Shown here in pieces: positions 53,144 through 61,507 of a stretch of DNA of 64,000 nucleotides. The DNA comes from Bacillus sp. FJAT-27225. Its GTDB lineage: Bacteria; Bacillota; Bacilli; Bacillales; Cytobacillaceae. Within the stretch, counting starts at the first letter, position 1. The number at the start of each line of letters is the position of its first letter. A model generated the notes under the pieces. It saw only the letters and a program-made list of their open reading frames with translations. It made no database searches and was not told the origin of the DNA. A program made the position numbers and the translations under genes. The DNA is taken from positions 496,001 through 560,000 of the forward strand of contig NZ_MAYU01000012.1 of NCBI RefSeq assembly GCF_001685025.1. The letters are read 5' to 3'.

Positions 53144-53259
53144 AGATAGTTAAATTGTCTTGAGCATTTGCCGGGATATTGGGAGGTTGCTTCACTTACG
53201 CTACTTCAATTTAGAAGTTTGGCCGCAAACAGAACAAGACCCCTTTGCTGTAAGGTTTT

Positions 53260-53310
53260 ATGTAGTTGGCTAACTAGAACAGTCCCTAGTTGGCCTACAT
53301 TTTTGCGTAG
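53260..53310 (+). terminator. Terminator of the sigma operon containing a dispersed-repeat arm
   Basis: TGTAG-TTGGCT-AACTAG, loop with AACAGTCC, CTAGTTGGCCTACA, then TTTTTGC. The imperfect stem includes TAGAACAGTCCCT, a diverged GGGACGGTTCT arm. Confidence 0.6.
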
Positions 53311-53410
53311 TTTTTGGAATTTATGCGCACTATTGAAATTCCTCCTTCTTGGCAAACCAGATTCGCCCCAATTGGTTTATAATGGATATAATTCTTTAGG
53401 GGGGATTTGG

Positions 53411-54052
53411 ATGGAGATTTTGAATGGGTCATCTGTTTCGAGGGGTAAGGAGATTGCGTATACGTTATTTAAGCAGGACGGGGCTGCGGTTGGGCTGGCA
53501 ATTGTTCTGCCGGGTTTGGGGTATACTGCGCAGGCTCCGCTGTTGCATTTTGCAACTGGGATTTATTTTGATGCGGGATATGATGTGCTGCAAGTGAATT
53601 ATAAATATTCACGAGATGAGATGAAAGCCTTAAGTGGTGTGGAGTTTTCGGGTGATGTTCGAGCGGTGCTTGATTATGTCCTGAGCGAGTCTACATATAC
53701 TGAGTTTTCTATTATCGGCAAGTCGATTGGAACGATTGCGTTGAGCTATTTGCTTAAGGATGACCGGTTTAAGTCGGCTCGAGCAATCTGGCTAACCCCG
53801 CTTCTTGATTCTGATCATGTTTTTGACGTAATGTCATCGAGTGGCCATGACGGGTTGGTTGTGATTGGCGATGAAGATCCTATTTTTATCGAGGAACGGT
53901 TTTCAGAATTACAGAAACTGCCTCATTTGAACTGTCATTTAATTGAAGGCACGGAACACAGTTTGCAGCTCAAAGGAGATGCAATCGGGTCGATTGATGT
54001 GCTGAAGGATGTCATGAAGCTGGTCGACGGGTTTTGCAGGAAAGAAATATAA
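53411..54052 (+). CDS. Alpha/beta-hydrolase-like protein
   Basis: 213 aa from the ATG at 53411 (GGGGGGAT upstream). The frame is open further left but without start signals. LAIVLPGLGYTAQAPLLHF suggests the oxyanion region, IIGKSIGTIALSYLL carries the nucleophile serine in GKSIG, VVIGDEDPIF the acid, and IEGTEHSLQ the histidine. A full Ser-Asp-His set. Substrate unknown. Confidence 0.78.
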   Translation: MEILNGSSVSRGKEIAYTLFKQDGAAVGLAIVLPGLGYTAQAPLLHFATGIYFDAGYDVLQVNYKYSRDEMKALSGVEFSGDVRAVLDYVLSESTYTEFSIIGKSIGTIALSYLLKDDRFKSARAIWLTPLLDSDHVFDVMSSSGHDGLVVIGDEDPIFIEERFSELQKLPHLNCHLIEGTEHSLQLKGDAIGSIDVLKDVMKLVDGFCRKEI

Positions 54053-54056
54053 TTCC

Positions 54057-54098
54057 AAAATAGGCCATGGGGGCTTTAGTCTTCCCTATGGCCTAAAA
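54057..54098. terminator. Convergent hairpin
   Basis: TAGGCCATGGGGG / CTTCCCTATGGCCTA around TTTAGT. Overlaps the 3' end of the minus-strand gene at 54076. T-run is poor on both sides. Confidence 0.5.
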
Positions 54099-54483
54099 CA
54101 ACTATCTCACAGTTGTTAATTGAATAGTTGTTCAAAAAAGCCAAAGCTTTTTCAGTTACAACGAGCTCCCCTTTTGCAGAAAGACAAAAGTCATGTCCAG
54201 ACCAATTTTTAAATTGTTCCCCCTCTAATTCCACGGTCCCTTGAGGTATAAATCTAACAAAGTTTGGAAGCTCTATGTCCGGATATAATTCTTCAAATTC
54301 GTCTGAGGCAGTTACCAAGCAATCTTGCAACGTAAAACCCTTAAATTCACTTTGTTTCAACCCTTCTGCCAATCTGCTGGACACTATGAAAGCCGGAGTT
54401 GACTCTACAAGTTCGTCCCCTAGCCACCCATCAAACTCATAATGCAGGAATTTCACTTTTCCGGATATGCCTCCGCGTTTCAC
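54076..54483 (-). CDS. Hypothetical protein, possible immunity-type, start unclear
   Basis: 135 aa from a GTG. The frame stays open upstream to about 54600 and reads like protein (YLYFLEPEVSGGHGERTVYG), overlapping the end of the gene at 54563 in another frame, with no ATG, GTG or TTG in it. So either an N-terminal piece was lost or an unusual start is used. Contains KFLHYEFDGWLGDELVES. No family recognised. It sits in a group of small acidic proteins. Confidence 0.5.
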   Translation of the reverse strand: MKRGGISGKVKFLHYEFDGWLGDELVESTPAFIVSSRLAEGLKQSEFKGFTLQDCLVTASDEFEELYPDIELPNFVRFIPQGTVELEGEQFKNWSGHDFCLSAKGELVVTEKALAFLNNYSINNCEIVVLGHRED

Positions 54484-54562
54484 ATCTTCTTCAGTTCCAT
54501 ATACTGTTCTTTCACCATGTCCGCCAGAAACCTCTGGCTCTAAAAAGTATAAGTATGCCGCC

Positions 54563-54997
54563 TCATGAACTTTGTTTTGGCAAATGAGAATCTCCCCCCT
54601 CTGCGCAGATGTTGATGAAGAGAATGTAGAGTGGGAAAAGGAACATGACGCCTAATGCCAGGAGCCCGGCACCCGCACTGATTTCGTCTCCTCCGTGTGT
54701 AATTGGGAATAGTGCACCGATTATGTATTGGAATAGAGCGAAATATGGCAGCCAAAGGAGTATCGACCAGAAGCGGATTTTCCGCTGGCCAAGCCATTTT
54801 TTCGAGAAAAAGTAGGCAAGGAAGCCCCCTGCGATTGCAATGATTAAACCGGCGATATCGGTTATGGTTGAGACGGTTTGGCTGTCCATCCCAGTAAGCC
54901 GGTCGATACGGTATGTGTTCAACATGAGTTCGATTGGAATCAAAATGATGAAGGCGTACAAGATGCTGATTGCGTTTAGTTTAAGGATGTCGTTCAT
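54563..54997 (-). CDS. Four-segment membrane protein, unknown
   Basis: 144 aa from the ATG at 54997 (GAGGAG five bases up); the ORF to 55213 extends into noncoding DNA. Four hydrophobic segments. KKWLGQRKIRFW is a basic loop between segments 2 and 3. Family not recognised. Confidence 0.65.
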   Translation of the reverse strand: MNDILKLNAISILYAFIILIPIELMLNTYRIDRLTGMDSQTVSTITDIAGLIIAIAGGFLAYFFSKKWLGQRKIRFWSILLWLPYFALFQYIIGALFPITHGGDEISAGAGLLALGVMFLFPLYILFINICAEGGDSHLPKQSS

Positions 54998-55113
54998 AGG
55001 CTCTCCTCTATTTGTTTTTTTTCGGGCTTGGTGAAGAAACTTCTTCTTTTGTAAGAATAATCCACTAAAATAGTAGTATGTTGGTACAAAATGAAATGTG
55101 GGGGCGGAAAGTG

Positions 55114-55380
55114 ATGAAACAAATAATTTCAGCTTTTTTTCTATCGCTACTTTTAATAATGAGCGGTTGTAACAACTCCTCAGTGCCGCCGAAAATCTCC
55201 AAAGAGGAAGCAAAATCAGTTGTGTTATTACAACATGGGAAAGTTAAAATCATTTCAGTTAGTCATCAGGACAATGAGTATATTGTTAAATGGGAAGACA
55301 AAGCAAACTGCTCGAGTGGAACCGACTATGTTGACGACGATAATGGAGAGATAACAAAAGCTGAAATGAAGATGTGTTAG
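55114..55380 (+). CDS. Small lipoprotein, unknown
   Basis: 88 aa from the ATG at 55114. Signal peptide with lipobox IMSGC (cysteine about residue 18). The rest, KISKEEAKSVVLLQHGKVKI, resembles a short PepSY- or DUF-type beta domain, but I cannot assign it. Divergent from the gene at 54997. 55381-55592 holds nothing clear. Confidence 0.65.
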   Translation: MKQIISAFFLSLLLIMSGCNNSSVPPKISKEEAKSVVLLQHGKVKIISVSHQDNEYIVKWEDKANCSSGTDYVDDDNGEITKAEMKMC

Positions 55381-55592
55381 CTTGCCCGACCTATAATTAT
55401 GAGGTCTTTTCTTATGTAGTTCTTCACATCTATTTTGATTTTTAGCACCCGAATTCTATTAAATTATCCGGAAGATTAAATGGCCCTCTTCTAGTTGAGG
55501 GAGACCTCATGAGGGTTAATTTTACAATTAGAAGGTTTGGATACCTTACCAACCAGTGATTTTGTATAAAGGGATAGCCTACTATCCCTTTA

Positions 55593-56006
55593 TTAATCCC
55601 ACCAAATAGAGAAAACCTTATACCCCTCTTTTAGATCAGGTGCAACTGGTGGCTTGCCAAAAGCATAACCTTCATCAATTTCAGATGGTTGTAGTTGTTC
55701 GGTCCATTCTTCTACCTCTGACATTTCAGCGGAAGTGAGGATGTAAATTCTTTCCGAGAATGCCCAATAGTCCTCATCATCCTCAATCTCCATAATTTCC
55801 ACCAGCACATCCTGAACATTCTCCTTATTTCTAATTCCGAGTAACACATTATAAAAAGCCTCAATGCCAGGGTGTTCTAAAAGATTGCAGCCAATCGAGC
55901 CTTCATCTTCATTTCCTTCAAAAAAGTCTTCCAGTGATATAATCGGAGCAGTTGGTGCATCTGGATACCCTTGATCAATTATTTTCTCCTCTAACTTTTT
56001 CCTCAA
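55593..56006 (-). CDS. Hypothetical acidic protein, immunity-like
   Basis: 137 aa, strongly acidic (many Glu/Asp), no membrane segment. Contains YWAFSERIYILTSAEMSEVE and ends GYKVFSIWWD. Not recognised. Size, charge and its place next to SUKH and DUF4304 genes fit an orphan immunity protein. Confidence 0.55.
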   Translation of the reverse strand: MRKKLEEKIIDQGYPDAPTAPIISLEDFFEGNEDEGSIGCNLLEHPGIEAFYNVLLGIRNKENVQDVLVEIMEIEDDEDYWAFSERIYILTSAEMSEVEEWTEQLQPSEIDEGYAFGKPPVAPDLKEGYKVFSIWWD

Positions 56007-56052
56007 ATAAATAGCCCCTTTCGTTAGCTAATATACTAACTTTCGTTTCGCA

Positions 56053-56511
56053 CTAAACCGATTGATTTAACCCAACCTCTATAAGATAATCAAACAAATT
56101 TTCATAGTTCGTTTCTTCAACTTTATTTGTCTCATGGTCATAGAACATGATCCTTGAACCACAAACCCCTCTTTCAATTGAGAACCCAAAGAAATCACCT
56201 GTCCCAACATCAGAAACCGCTAAAAAGGAATGCGTTTTCATAAATCCTAATTCTTTATTTAAGCTGACAATATTCCAATCGCCCGGACTTACTGAAAATA
56301 GTGTAGTGAAGGCAAAGTAGCCCCCACCAAAATCCTTTACAAAACTTTTGTATTCATCAGGTAAGGTAAGCGACAGTACTTTTTCAGCCTTCTCAATTTG
56401 ATAATCTTTGGCTTTAGGTTCTGATTCTAATTCAAGCCATATTGGTCGTTTGTCCCTGGCTTCATTAACAATTTTAAGAAACTCATTATAGTTCATACTA
56501 CTCAACTCCAA
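56053..56511 (-). CDS. SMI1/KNR4 (SUKH) family protein
   Basis: 152 aa. IEKAEKVLSLTLPDEYKSFV and DFGGGYFAF are the SUKH core; AVSDVGTGDFFGF follows and the end NYENLFDYLI fits. SUKH proteins act as immunity proteins to contact-dependent or polymorphic toxins in many bacteria. An ATG 15 bases in (56496) is an alternative start. No toxin gene is visible nearby. Confidence 0.85.
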   Translation of the reverse strand: MELSSMNYNEFLKIVNEARDKRPIWLELESEPKAKDYQIEKAEKVLSLTLPDEYKSFVKDFGGGYFAFTTLFSVSPGDWNIVSLNKELGFMKTHSFLAVSDVGTGDFFGFSIERGVCGSRIMFYDHETNKVEETNYENLFDYLIEVGLNQSV

Positions 56512-56520
56512 GAAACCGAT

Positions 56521-57165
56521 TTAATTCTTTAGATTAGAAACATATTTAAACGCTGAGACATACTTTTTCTTTAATCCAGGCCTTGAAAAGTTATCGTTCA
56601 ATGTTTGCTCCGCTTTTTCGACTTTCCCCAAAGCAATATAAGAAGCGGTGATATAAAGTACCCACTTTTCCGATGGCAACGGCCTTTGATCTTGCTGTTC
56701 ATATCCGTTAACAATCCCGCTAGCTGAACTATAATCATCCAGAAAAGCAAAAACCCACTTTCTAAAAACTTCCCCGATTTCATTGCCTAACTCTATTATT
56801 TCTTGTTCTCCTTAAATCAGCCATCTGCTTTGGTATTCCTTGGGCAGTAACGTATCAATTGGCTGCCTAATGGTCAGTTCAGGAGCATTGGCAAGCAATA
56901 ATTTGTCCTCCACCATTTTGGTCACGTGTGCATTGACTTCTGGAATTCCAATTCGCACCCATGGATATATATGTGTAATAGAATCGGGGGCATATTTTGG
57001 GTTTACAAACATATTCATTTCTATGTATTGTGTGGCACATACACTCTTTCTTTTGTAGACGGTAGAATTTTTGGATCGTTTGAACTTCTGAGATTCACAG
57101 ACTGGATCAAGGTATTCTTTTAACATCGATAACAGCCATTGCTTCCCTTCTTTAAGACCTACCAC
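56521..57165 (-). pseudogene. DUF4304 gene with an in-frame stop
   Basis: GTG start at 57165 behind AGGAGG. The first part (118 codons) reads LKEYLDPVCESQKFKRSKNS and IEMNMFVNPKYAPDS, like DUF4304. A TAA at 56812-56814 interrupts it, but the same frame continues for about 95 codons with protein character (ELGNEIGEVFRKWVFAFLDD, WVLYITASYIALGKVEKAEQ) to a TAA at 56521. So a nonsense change splits one gene. The upstream piece may still be made. Confidence 0.7.
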
Positions 57166-57284
57166 TAATCCACCTCCTGGCCTCGATCGTTCTATTGCCG
57201 TAAGAATTAGTAGCATTTTGCTCTTTTAAATGTAACAACACCTACTTGCTCACTTACTTATAGCTTACTAGTTTTTACAAAAAG

Positions 57285-57322
57285 AAAAAACCCCAAAAGG
57301 CAAAAAAAGCCAATTGGGGTTT
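57285..57322 (-). terminator. Terminator without an assigned gene
   Basis: Minus strand AAACCCCAATTGGC, T/A-rich loop, GCCTTTTGGGGTTTTTTC. It would end a minus-strand transcript from 57325-57740, where I see no intact gene, only a possible decayed frame (NPLSIPLGYTFINPCFF near 57500). That stretch is otherwise unexplained. Confidence 0.6.
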
Positions 57323-57770
57323 GCTGTCTACATTTTATTCCAAAATATGTTGGGCCTCCTACACCTTTTCCCCACTGGGATTCTTCTTTAGGATAATGTG
57401 GGGCGTAGCTAAACTTGAATTAGCTGGGGGCTTGGAGCGTAGACCAATTTTTTCAAAAAAGCGCTCTTGAAGGTCTTACGGATTAGTTCTCTCATCTTTA
57501 AAAAAACAAGGATTGATGAAAGTGTAGCCAAGTGGGATGCTGAGTGGATTATTCACAATTTGATCGAGACATACTGGATAATGTGTGGAGATTTTGCAGG
57601 ATGGACTGAACCGGCAAGAGGCTTGCTTTTTTTTATTGATTATTAAAGGTTTGGTCATAATTTGTTCATATTTGTACGGTATGCTTAGTTTGTGGTGAAA
57701 AGGACCCCAACCTTTTTCATACTCACTCCCCCTTTTATTATATATAGAGAGATACCATCAAACCCCTTAA

Positions 57771-57800
57771 TTTTCCGGCTCTCGGGCCGGAACTTTTTTT
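57771..57800 (+). terminator. Terminator-like hairpin before the Spo0E-like gene
   Basis: TTCCGGC, TCTCGG, GCCGGAA, then CTTTTTTTG. Ends 25 bases before the ATG, so it may attenuate the gene or end an upstream transcript. Confidence 0.65.
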
Positions 57801-57824
57801 GTATTTTTACGGAGGAGGTTTTTT

Positions 57825-58013
57825 ATGGAAAGGCACATTAACATGGACCCGAAAGAGCTATTAAAAAATATTGAGTGTTTGCGGTCTGAACTGATTGTAA
57901 GGAGTACTCAGTTTGGCTTTGCACATGAAAAAACACTGAAGCTCAGCCATGAACTGGATCGCTACATCCTGCAATACCAGCGATTGATGGCAGCGGCTCC
58001 AGCTATAAGATAA
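57825..58013 (+). CDS. Spo0E-family aspartyl-phosphate phosphatase
   Basis: 62 aa, the family size. LSHELDRYI is the SxELD signature that docks on Spo0A-P. Members remove phosphate from Spo0A and delay sporulation. Ribosome site GGAGGAGG. A terminator hairpin stands directly upstream and another directly downstream, so the gene lies in a small isolated unit. Confidence 0.85.
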   Translation: MERHINMDPKELLKNIECLRSELIVRSTQFGFAHEKTLKLSHELDRYILQYQRLMAAAPAIR

Positions 58014-58047
58014 GGCTCTATCCATTACTTAATGGAAGAGCCTTTTT
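58012..58047 (+). terminator. Terminator of the Spo0E-like gene
   Basis: AAGGCTCT / AGAGCCTTTTT with CCATTACTTAATGG forming an inner stem. Confidence 0.85.
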
Positions 58048-58056
58048 GTTACGAGT

Positions 58057-58140
58057 AAATTTGCGGATAGGAACGATAAACTTCCGGGAAACCACCCAAA
58101 ATTTACGGGTAAGATACATAAATTTAAGGATAGAGTTGGA
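58057..58140. repeat. 21-bp tandem array, four units
   Basis: Units of exactly 21 bases start at 58057, 58078, 58099 and 58120. Consensus AAATTTACGGATAAGA, shared with the array at 43376. Unit 2 is the most diverged. Confidence 0.75.
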
Positions 58141-58186
58141 GAAACTGTCCGGCGGGTCTCCTATATTGTGGATAGGGAGTAAGGCG

Positions 58187-58298
58187 GTGCGCATAAAATT
58201 TGAAAAGTACGCGTAAATTTCTAAAAGTGCGCATAATTCCTGAAAAGTGCGCATAAACTTCTAAGATATGCGCATAAATCCTGAAAAGTGCTCATAAA
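58187..58298. repeat. 20-bp tandem array, five to six units
   Basis: Consensus GTGCGCATAAATTCCTGAAA. Units at 58187, 58207, 58227, 58247, 58267 (21 bases) and a partial one. Unrelated in sequence to the 21-bp array 46 bases upstream. Confidence 0.75.
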
Positions 58299-58335
58299 AA
58301 TAAATAGGTTTGAACACACCTCATAAGAATCTACA

Positions 58336-59274
58336 CTACGCCGCATCTTTTTCCGGCTTGTCTCCTTCTTTCTTTTCCCCAAAATAGTTTGTTCCAAGTA
58401 CCCCAACAATAATCAGGATGGACCCAATGATGTGATACGAGTACACATCCTCATTTAGGATGACTGCGCCAGCGACAATCGAAATGACGGTTGACATGTT
58501 TCCAAATACGCTCATCCTTGAAGCGGGAATTTTTGAAATGGCGAAGTTGGATAACAGGGACGTCAGGAACGAGGCGAGGACGCCCAGGAACAAAATCGCG
58601 ACGATGTAGCCCGGATTGGTCATCGGCTTGGCAAAACTGGATAGGGTGCCGTTGTACAGGTGCAGGCCAATTGCAATCACGTTAAAAATGAGGAAGCCGA
58701 CGCCCAGCATGAAGTAGGTAATTTCAATCGGGTCGTATTCCTTTGTGAGTTTTCGGGCCATGACGGTATAGCCGGCAATCGACAGGCATGACAGCATCAT
58801 ATAAATGATTCCCTTCCAGTCGGCAAAAGAAATTGAGCTCCCTTTCATGACGAAAATAAAGATCACTCCTCCTACCGAAATGACGATGGACAGTTTTTGC
58901 AGCAAGTTGGTTCGCTCTCTTAAAAAGATCGACGCGAGAATTAGCGTAAGGATTGGGATAATTGCTGAAAGAATGCCTGCTTCCGATGACGAGATCGTTT
59001 CAAGGCCGTACGCCTGAAAGATGAAGAATGACGTTGGGTATAACAGTGTTAACGGCAGGACCCTCAAGTATTGGCGGAAGCGGCCGAAATCGGTTTTGAT
59101 GACTTTTATAGCCATAAGGAAACTGACGGCCAGGAACGCAGCCGTGAATCGGAATGCCAGCGTATCGAGAGGGCTCGACGCTTCGACTGCCTGTTTTGTA
59201 AAAAGAAAGGAAAGTCCGACAATCAGCGCGTTCAGCGTCGCGCTCATATAGCCGAGATAGGTTGCTTTTTTCAT
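58336..59274 (-). CDS. EamA/DMT-family transporter
   Basis: 312 aa, ten membrane segments in two EamA halves (residues about 8-140 and 152-295). FTKQAVEASSPLDTLAFRF and LTLILASIFLRERTNLLQK are typical of the first half, PASRMSVFGNMSTVISIVAG of the second. Exports metabolites or drugs of unknown type. A charged tail KEGDKPEKDAA ends it. 59275-59598 upstream holds only AT-rich promoter DNA and no gene. Confidence 0.9.
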   Translation of the reverse strand: MKKATYLGYMSATLNALIVGLSFLFTKQAVEASSPLDTLAFRFTAAFLAVSFLMAIKVIKTDFGRFRQYLRVLPLTLLYPTSFFIFQAYGLETISSSEAGILSAIIPILTLILASIFLRERTNLLQKLSIVISVGGVIFIFVMKGSSISFADWKGIIYMMLSCLSIAGYTVMARKLTKEYDPIEITYFMLGVGFLIFNVIAIGLHLYNGTLSSFAKPMTNPGYIVAILFLGVLASFLTSLLSNFAISKIPASRMSVFGNMSTVISIVAGAVILNEDVYSYHIIGSILIIVGVLGTNYFGEKKEGDKPEKDAA

Positions 59275-59598
59275 GTTTCACCACTCACTTCTGTTTCCGG
59301 GGAGACTTCCCCCCAACTTACGATGTTGATTTAAGAAAACGTTAATGATTTTTTTAGTTTGGGTTTATATTTATTCGTTACTCTGGAATTATGAAAAGTC
59401 CTCCAACTTTTCTACCCTCCCCCCTTTGACTCGAAACAAACCCCTGCCCGGCCATATTTGGCCGGATATTTTTTGCTCAGAGGGAACACCTATTAGAAAC
59501 CAGTTATCGTCTGTACCAATCGTTGACGCAGAATGATGGGAAACTGGCCGAGGTTTTTCAATAAAGAATGGGTACGCTAAGTAACGGGGTGATTTTTG

Positions 59599-59733
59599 AT
59601 GGCGAAGCTGAAGAAGGATCCGTCGGATGCGGGAGTCAGCGCGGCGAGTGTGAAGGGCAATGCGGGACCGCACAATATTCGGCACCGCAAGAATAAAGTA
59701 AACAGCCAAAATAATCAGTTCAAAAAGCATTAA
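59599..59733 (+). CDS. yuzL: YuzL-family small protein
   Basis: 44 aa. MAKLKKDPSDAGVSAASVKG then NAGP match the YuzL family of Bacillaceae; the basic end QNNQFKKH fits too. Function unknown. A GC hairpin followed by T5 (59739-59767) ends it. Confidence 0.82.
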   Translation: MAKLKKDPSDAGVSAASVKGNAGPHNIRHRKNKVNSQNNQFKKH

Positions 59734-59738
59734 TGTTA

Positions 59739-59768
59739 GGGGCGCCCTCGGTGGGTGCCCTTTTTGTG
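59739..59768 (+). terminator. Terminator of yuzL
   Basis: GGGGCGCCC / GGGTGCCC stem around TCGGT, then TTTTTGTG. Confidence 0.75.
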
Positions 59769-59861
59769 TGGCAAGGAAATGTTGCTGCTGCCCCGTGCTG
59801 CTGGCAAATCCCCCTTGGGGAGCTCTATTTCGCCGGCAAAGGAGAGCCATCCACCTTTGCA

Positions 59862-60113
59862 TCAGTAGCGGATGAACATGTCGATGAAGAGGTAAATCAT
59901 CATGAGGAAAATGATGACGATGAATGTAAAGAAAGTATAGTATATACCGTTTGGGAGCTGGTTTTTGAATCGTGGCGCGAGGACAAGGAGAGCGGCACCG
60001 ATCAAGATTTGGGCGGCTAATTGAAGAAGCGCGCGGTAGATTCCTTCTGTTGTGAAGGCATAGATAATCGTTGCCAAACCGATTATCGCAAGAATAATTG
60101 GGAGTTTTCTCAT
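59862..60113 (-). CDS. Small membrane protein, unknown
   Basis: 83 aa, three hydrophobic segments nearly filling the protein, with a short basic loop (PRFKNQLPNG). AAAGGTG before the ATG. No family recognised. Confidence 0.68.
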   Translation of the reverse strand: MRKLPIILAIIGLATIIYAFTTEGIYRALLQLAAQILIGAALLVLAPRFKNQLPNGIYYTFFTFIVIIFLMMIYLFIDMFIRY

Positions 60114-60218
60114 AAAAGTACACCTTTCGTTTTTCTTTCATCATATCACTAAATGCTCAATTCTTGGACTGGCTGTTTGCTGTACAATGGAGGTAGACGG
60201 ATTGGGGAGAGTGATGGT

Positions 60219-60416
60219 GTGTCTGGTAAACGTTGTCCGATTTGCGGAGGAGAAAATGGATGTACGGCTGGGGAGAAGGTGCCGTGCTGGTGTGCGCTTG
60301 AGGAGTTTCCACAAGGCATTTTTGATTTGGTGCCTCCGGAAAGTTTGCGGAAGGATTGTATTTGCAAAAGCTGTTTACATAAATTTAAGGAAGAGCTTGA
60401 GGCGCAGGGGCGATGA
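60219..60416 (+). CDS. Cysteine-rich CWC-type zinc-ribbon-like protein
   Basis: 65 aa from GTG at 60219 (GGGGAG seven bases up). CPICGG near the start, then CWC (VPCWCALEEFP) and CICKSC near the end: seven or more cysteines in the cysteine-rich CWC family pattern, probably binding zinc. The ATG at 60153 would add residues without a site. Function unknown. Confidence 0.75.
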   Translation: MSGKRCPICGGENGCTAGEKVPCWCALEEFPQGIFDLVPPESLRKDCICKSCLHKFKEELEAQGR

Positions 60417-60534
60417 GTCCCTGCGTTTTTCTTTTTGAGTAAGAAATGGGATTATAGTTTTTGTTTATATCTCGGATTGTTTTAGTTTGTCCAAAGGATT
60501 TCCGCCTCTTCGGTCTCCTTAATTTGCTGTGACC

Positions 60535-60565
60535 AAAAGAACCGTCACTCTTGGTTCTGTTCCCG
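60535..60565. repeat. GGGACGGTTCT-type repeat, diverged
   Basis: AAGAACCGTCACTCTTGGTTCT: a degenerate arm with a short inverted AGAACC/GGTTCT pair. Intergenic, upstream of the coat genes. Confidence 0.45.
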
Positions 60566-60649
60566 TGAACCTCGTTTGCTGCACATGGTATAAGGCGGAG
60601 TGTTTTGGGGATGTTAAGGGTGCAGGAATTTTTGTTGGGAGGTTTTGTT

Positions 60650-60928
60650 ATGCAGCAACAGAATCAGGGTACGCAAGGTCAGCAGCAATATATGCAGCAG
60701 CCGCCGAATGTTTTGTCGGGGAAGGATGCACTGTATTTGACGGATATGCTGACATGGAATTTGAATGCAGCAAAGAAGGCACATTTTTTCGCACAGCATT
60801 GCCAGATTGAAGCGATGCGTGCCGAGGCGGAGAAAGTGTGCGAGATGCATGAGCGCCACTATGAGAAGATCCTTGGCCATTTGAGTGCGCATGAGAATCA
60901 AAATCCGCAGCAGTATATGCAGCAATAG
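60650..60928 (+). CDS. Spore coat protein, CotF-like partner
   Basis: 92 aa from the ATG at 60650 (GGGAGG seven bases up). Gln-rich start and end (MQQQNQGTQGQQQYMQQ; NPQQYMQQ), helical core LYLTDMLTWNLNAAKKAHFF. Four-helix type found in CotF-like coat and YhcQ proteins. Nine bases before the next coat gene, so one operon. Made in the mother cell by analogy. Confidence 0.72.
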   Translation: MQQQNQGTQGQQQYMQQPPNVLSGKDALYLTDMLTWNLNAAKKAHFFAQHCQIEAMRAEAEKVCEMHERHYEKILGHLSAHENQNPQQYMQQ

Positions 60929-60937
60929 GAGGTGCAC

Positions 60938-61276
60938 ATGATGAATAATTCGATTTCTAATCCAGCCACAAAGGTTGAGAAGAATCCATCGATGAATGAC
61001 CGCGATTTTATCAATGATTTGCTGTCTACGGAGAAGTATTTGAAAGATGGATACAATGTGTTTCTGAATGAAGCCAGCCATTCAGGCTTGTACAACGATG
61101 TACTCGAGATTTTCAACGAGACTCAGAATTGTCAGCGCCATTTGTACAATGTCATGTTCCAGGAAGGCTGGTATAAGGTGGAGCCAGCTCAGAACCAGAC
61201 ACTTCAGCAAAAAGCCCAGCAGTTTGAGGGGTACCGGAACCAACTGCCGAATCACGGCGGCGGGCAGATGCAGTAA
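60938..61276 (+). CDS. CotF-family spore coat protein
   Basis: 112 aa. MNDRDFINDLLSTEKYLKDG and YNVFLNEASHSGLYNDVLEI are the CotF family core, and VMFQEGWYKVEPA is typical of the end. Coat assembly role inferred from the family. Start at the first of two adjacent ATGs, five bases after AGGAGG. Confidence 0.87.
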   Translation: MMNNSISNPATKVEKNPSMNDRDFINDLLSTEKYLKDGYNVFLNEASHSGLYNDVLEIFNETQNCQRHLYNVMFQEGWYKVEPAQNQTLQQKAQQFEGYRNQLPNHGGGQMQ

Positions 61277-61350
61277 TAGTTTAAAAACGAGAAGTCCTCT
61301 TTGGGTGTAACGGGTTCCGTTTTGGAGGATTTAGCACATAAAATCCCAAT

Positions 61351-61382
61351 AAAAATAGGCAGCCATTTCGCTGCCTTTTTCT
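61351..61382 (+). terminator. Terminator of the coat operon
   Basis: AAATAGGCAGC, CATTTC, GCTGCCTTTTT (61358-61375 core) then CTTG. Confidence 0.85.
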
Positions 61383-61507
61383 TGTGGTTTTTTAATCATT
61401 CCTCTACTTATATTATACATCTTATTATAAACAATTTATAGACTGCTCTTTTTGTAATTCCTATACTATACTGTTATTTACAAATCCAAGAGAAGAGGTG
61501 TATCAGT

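Noticed and set aside
57476-57658. 60-aa minus-strand ORF with NPLSIPLGYTFINPCFF
   Set aside because: Looks faintly protein-like and a terminator follows at 57285, but there is no start signal or family; at most a relic.
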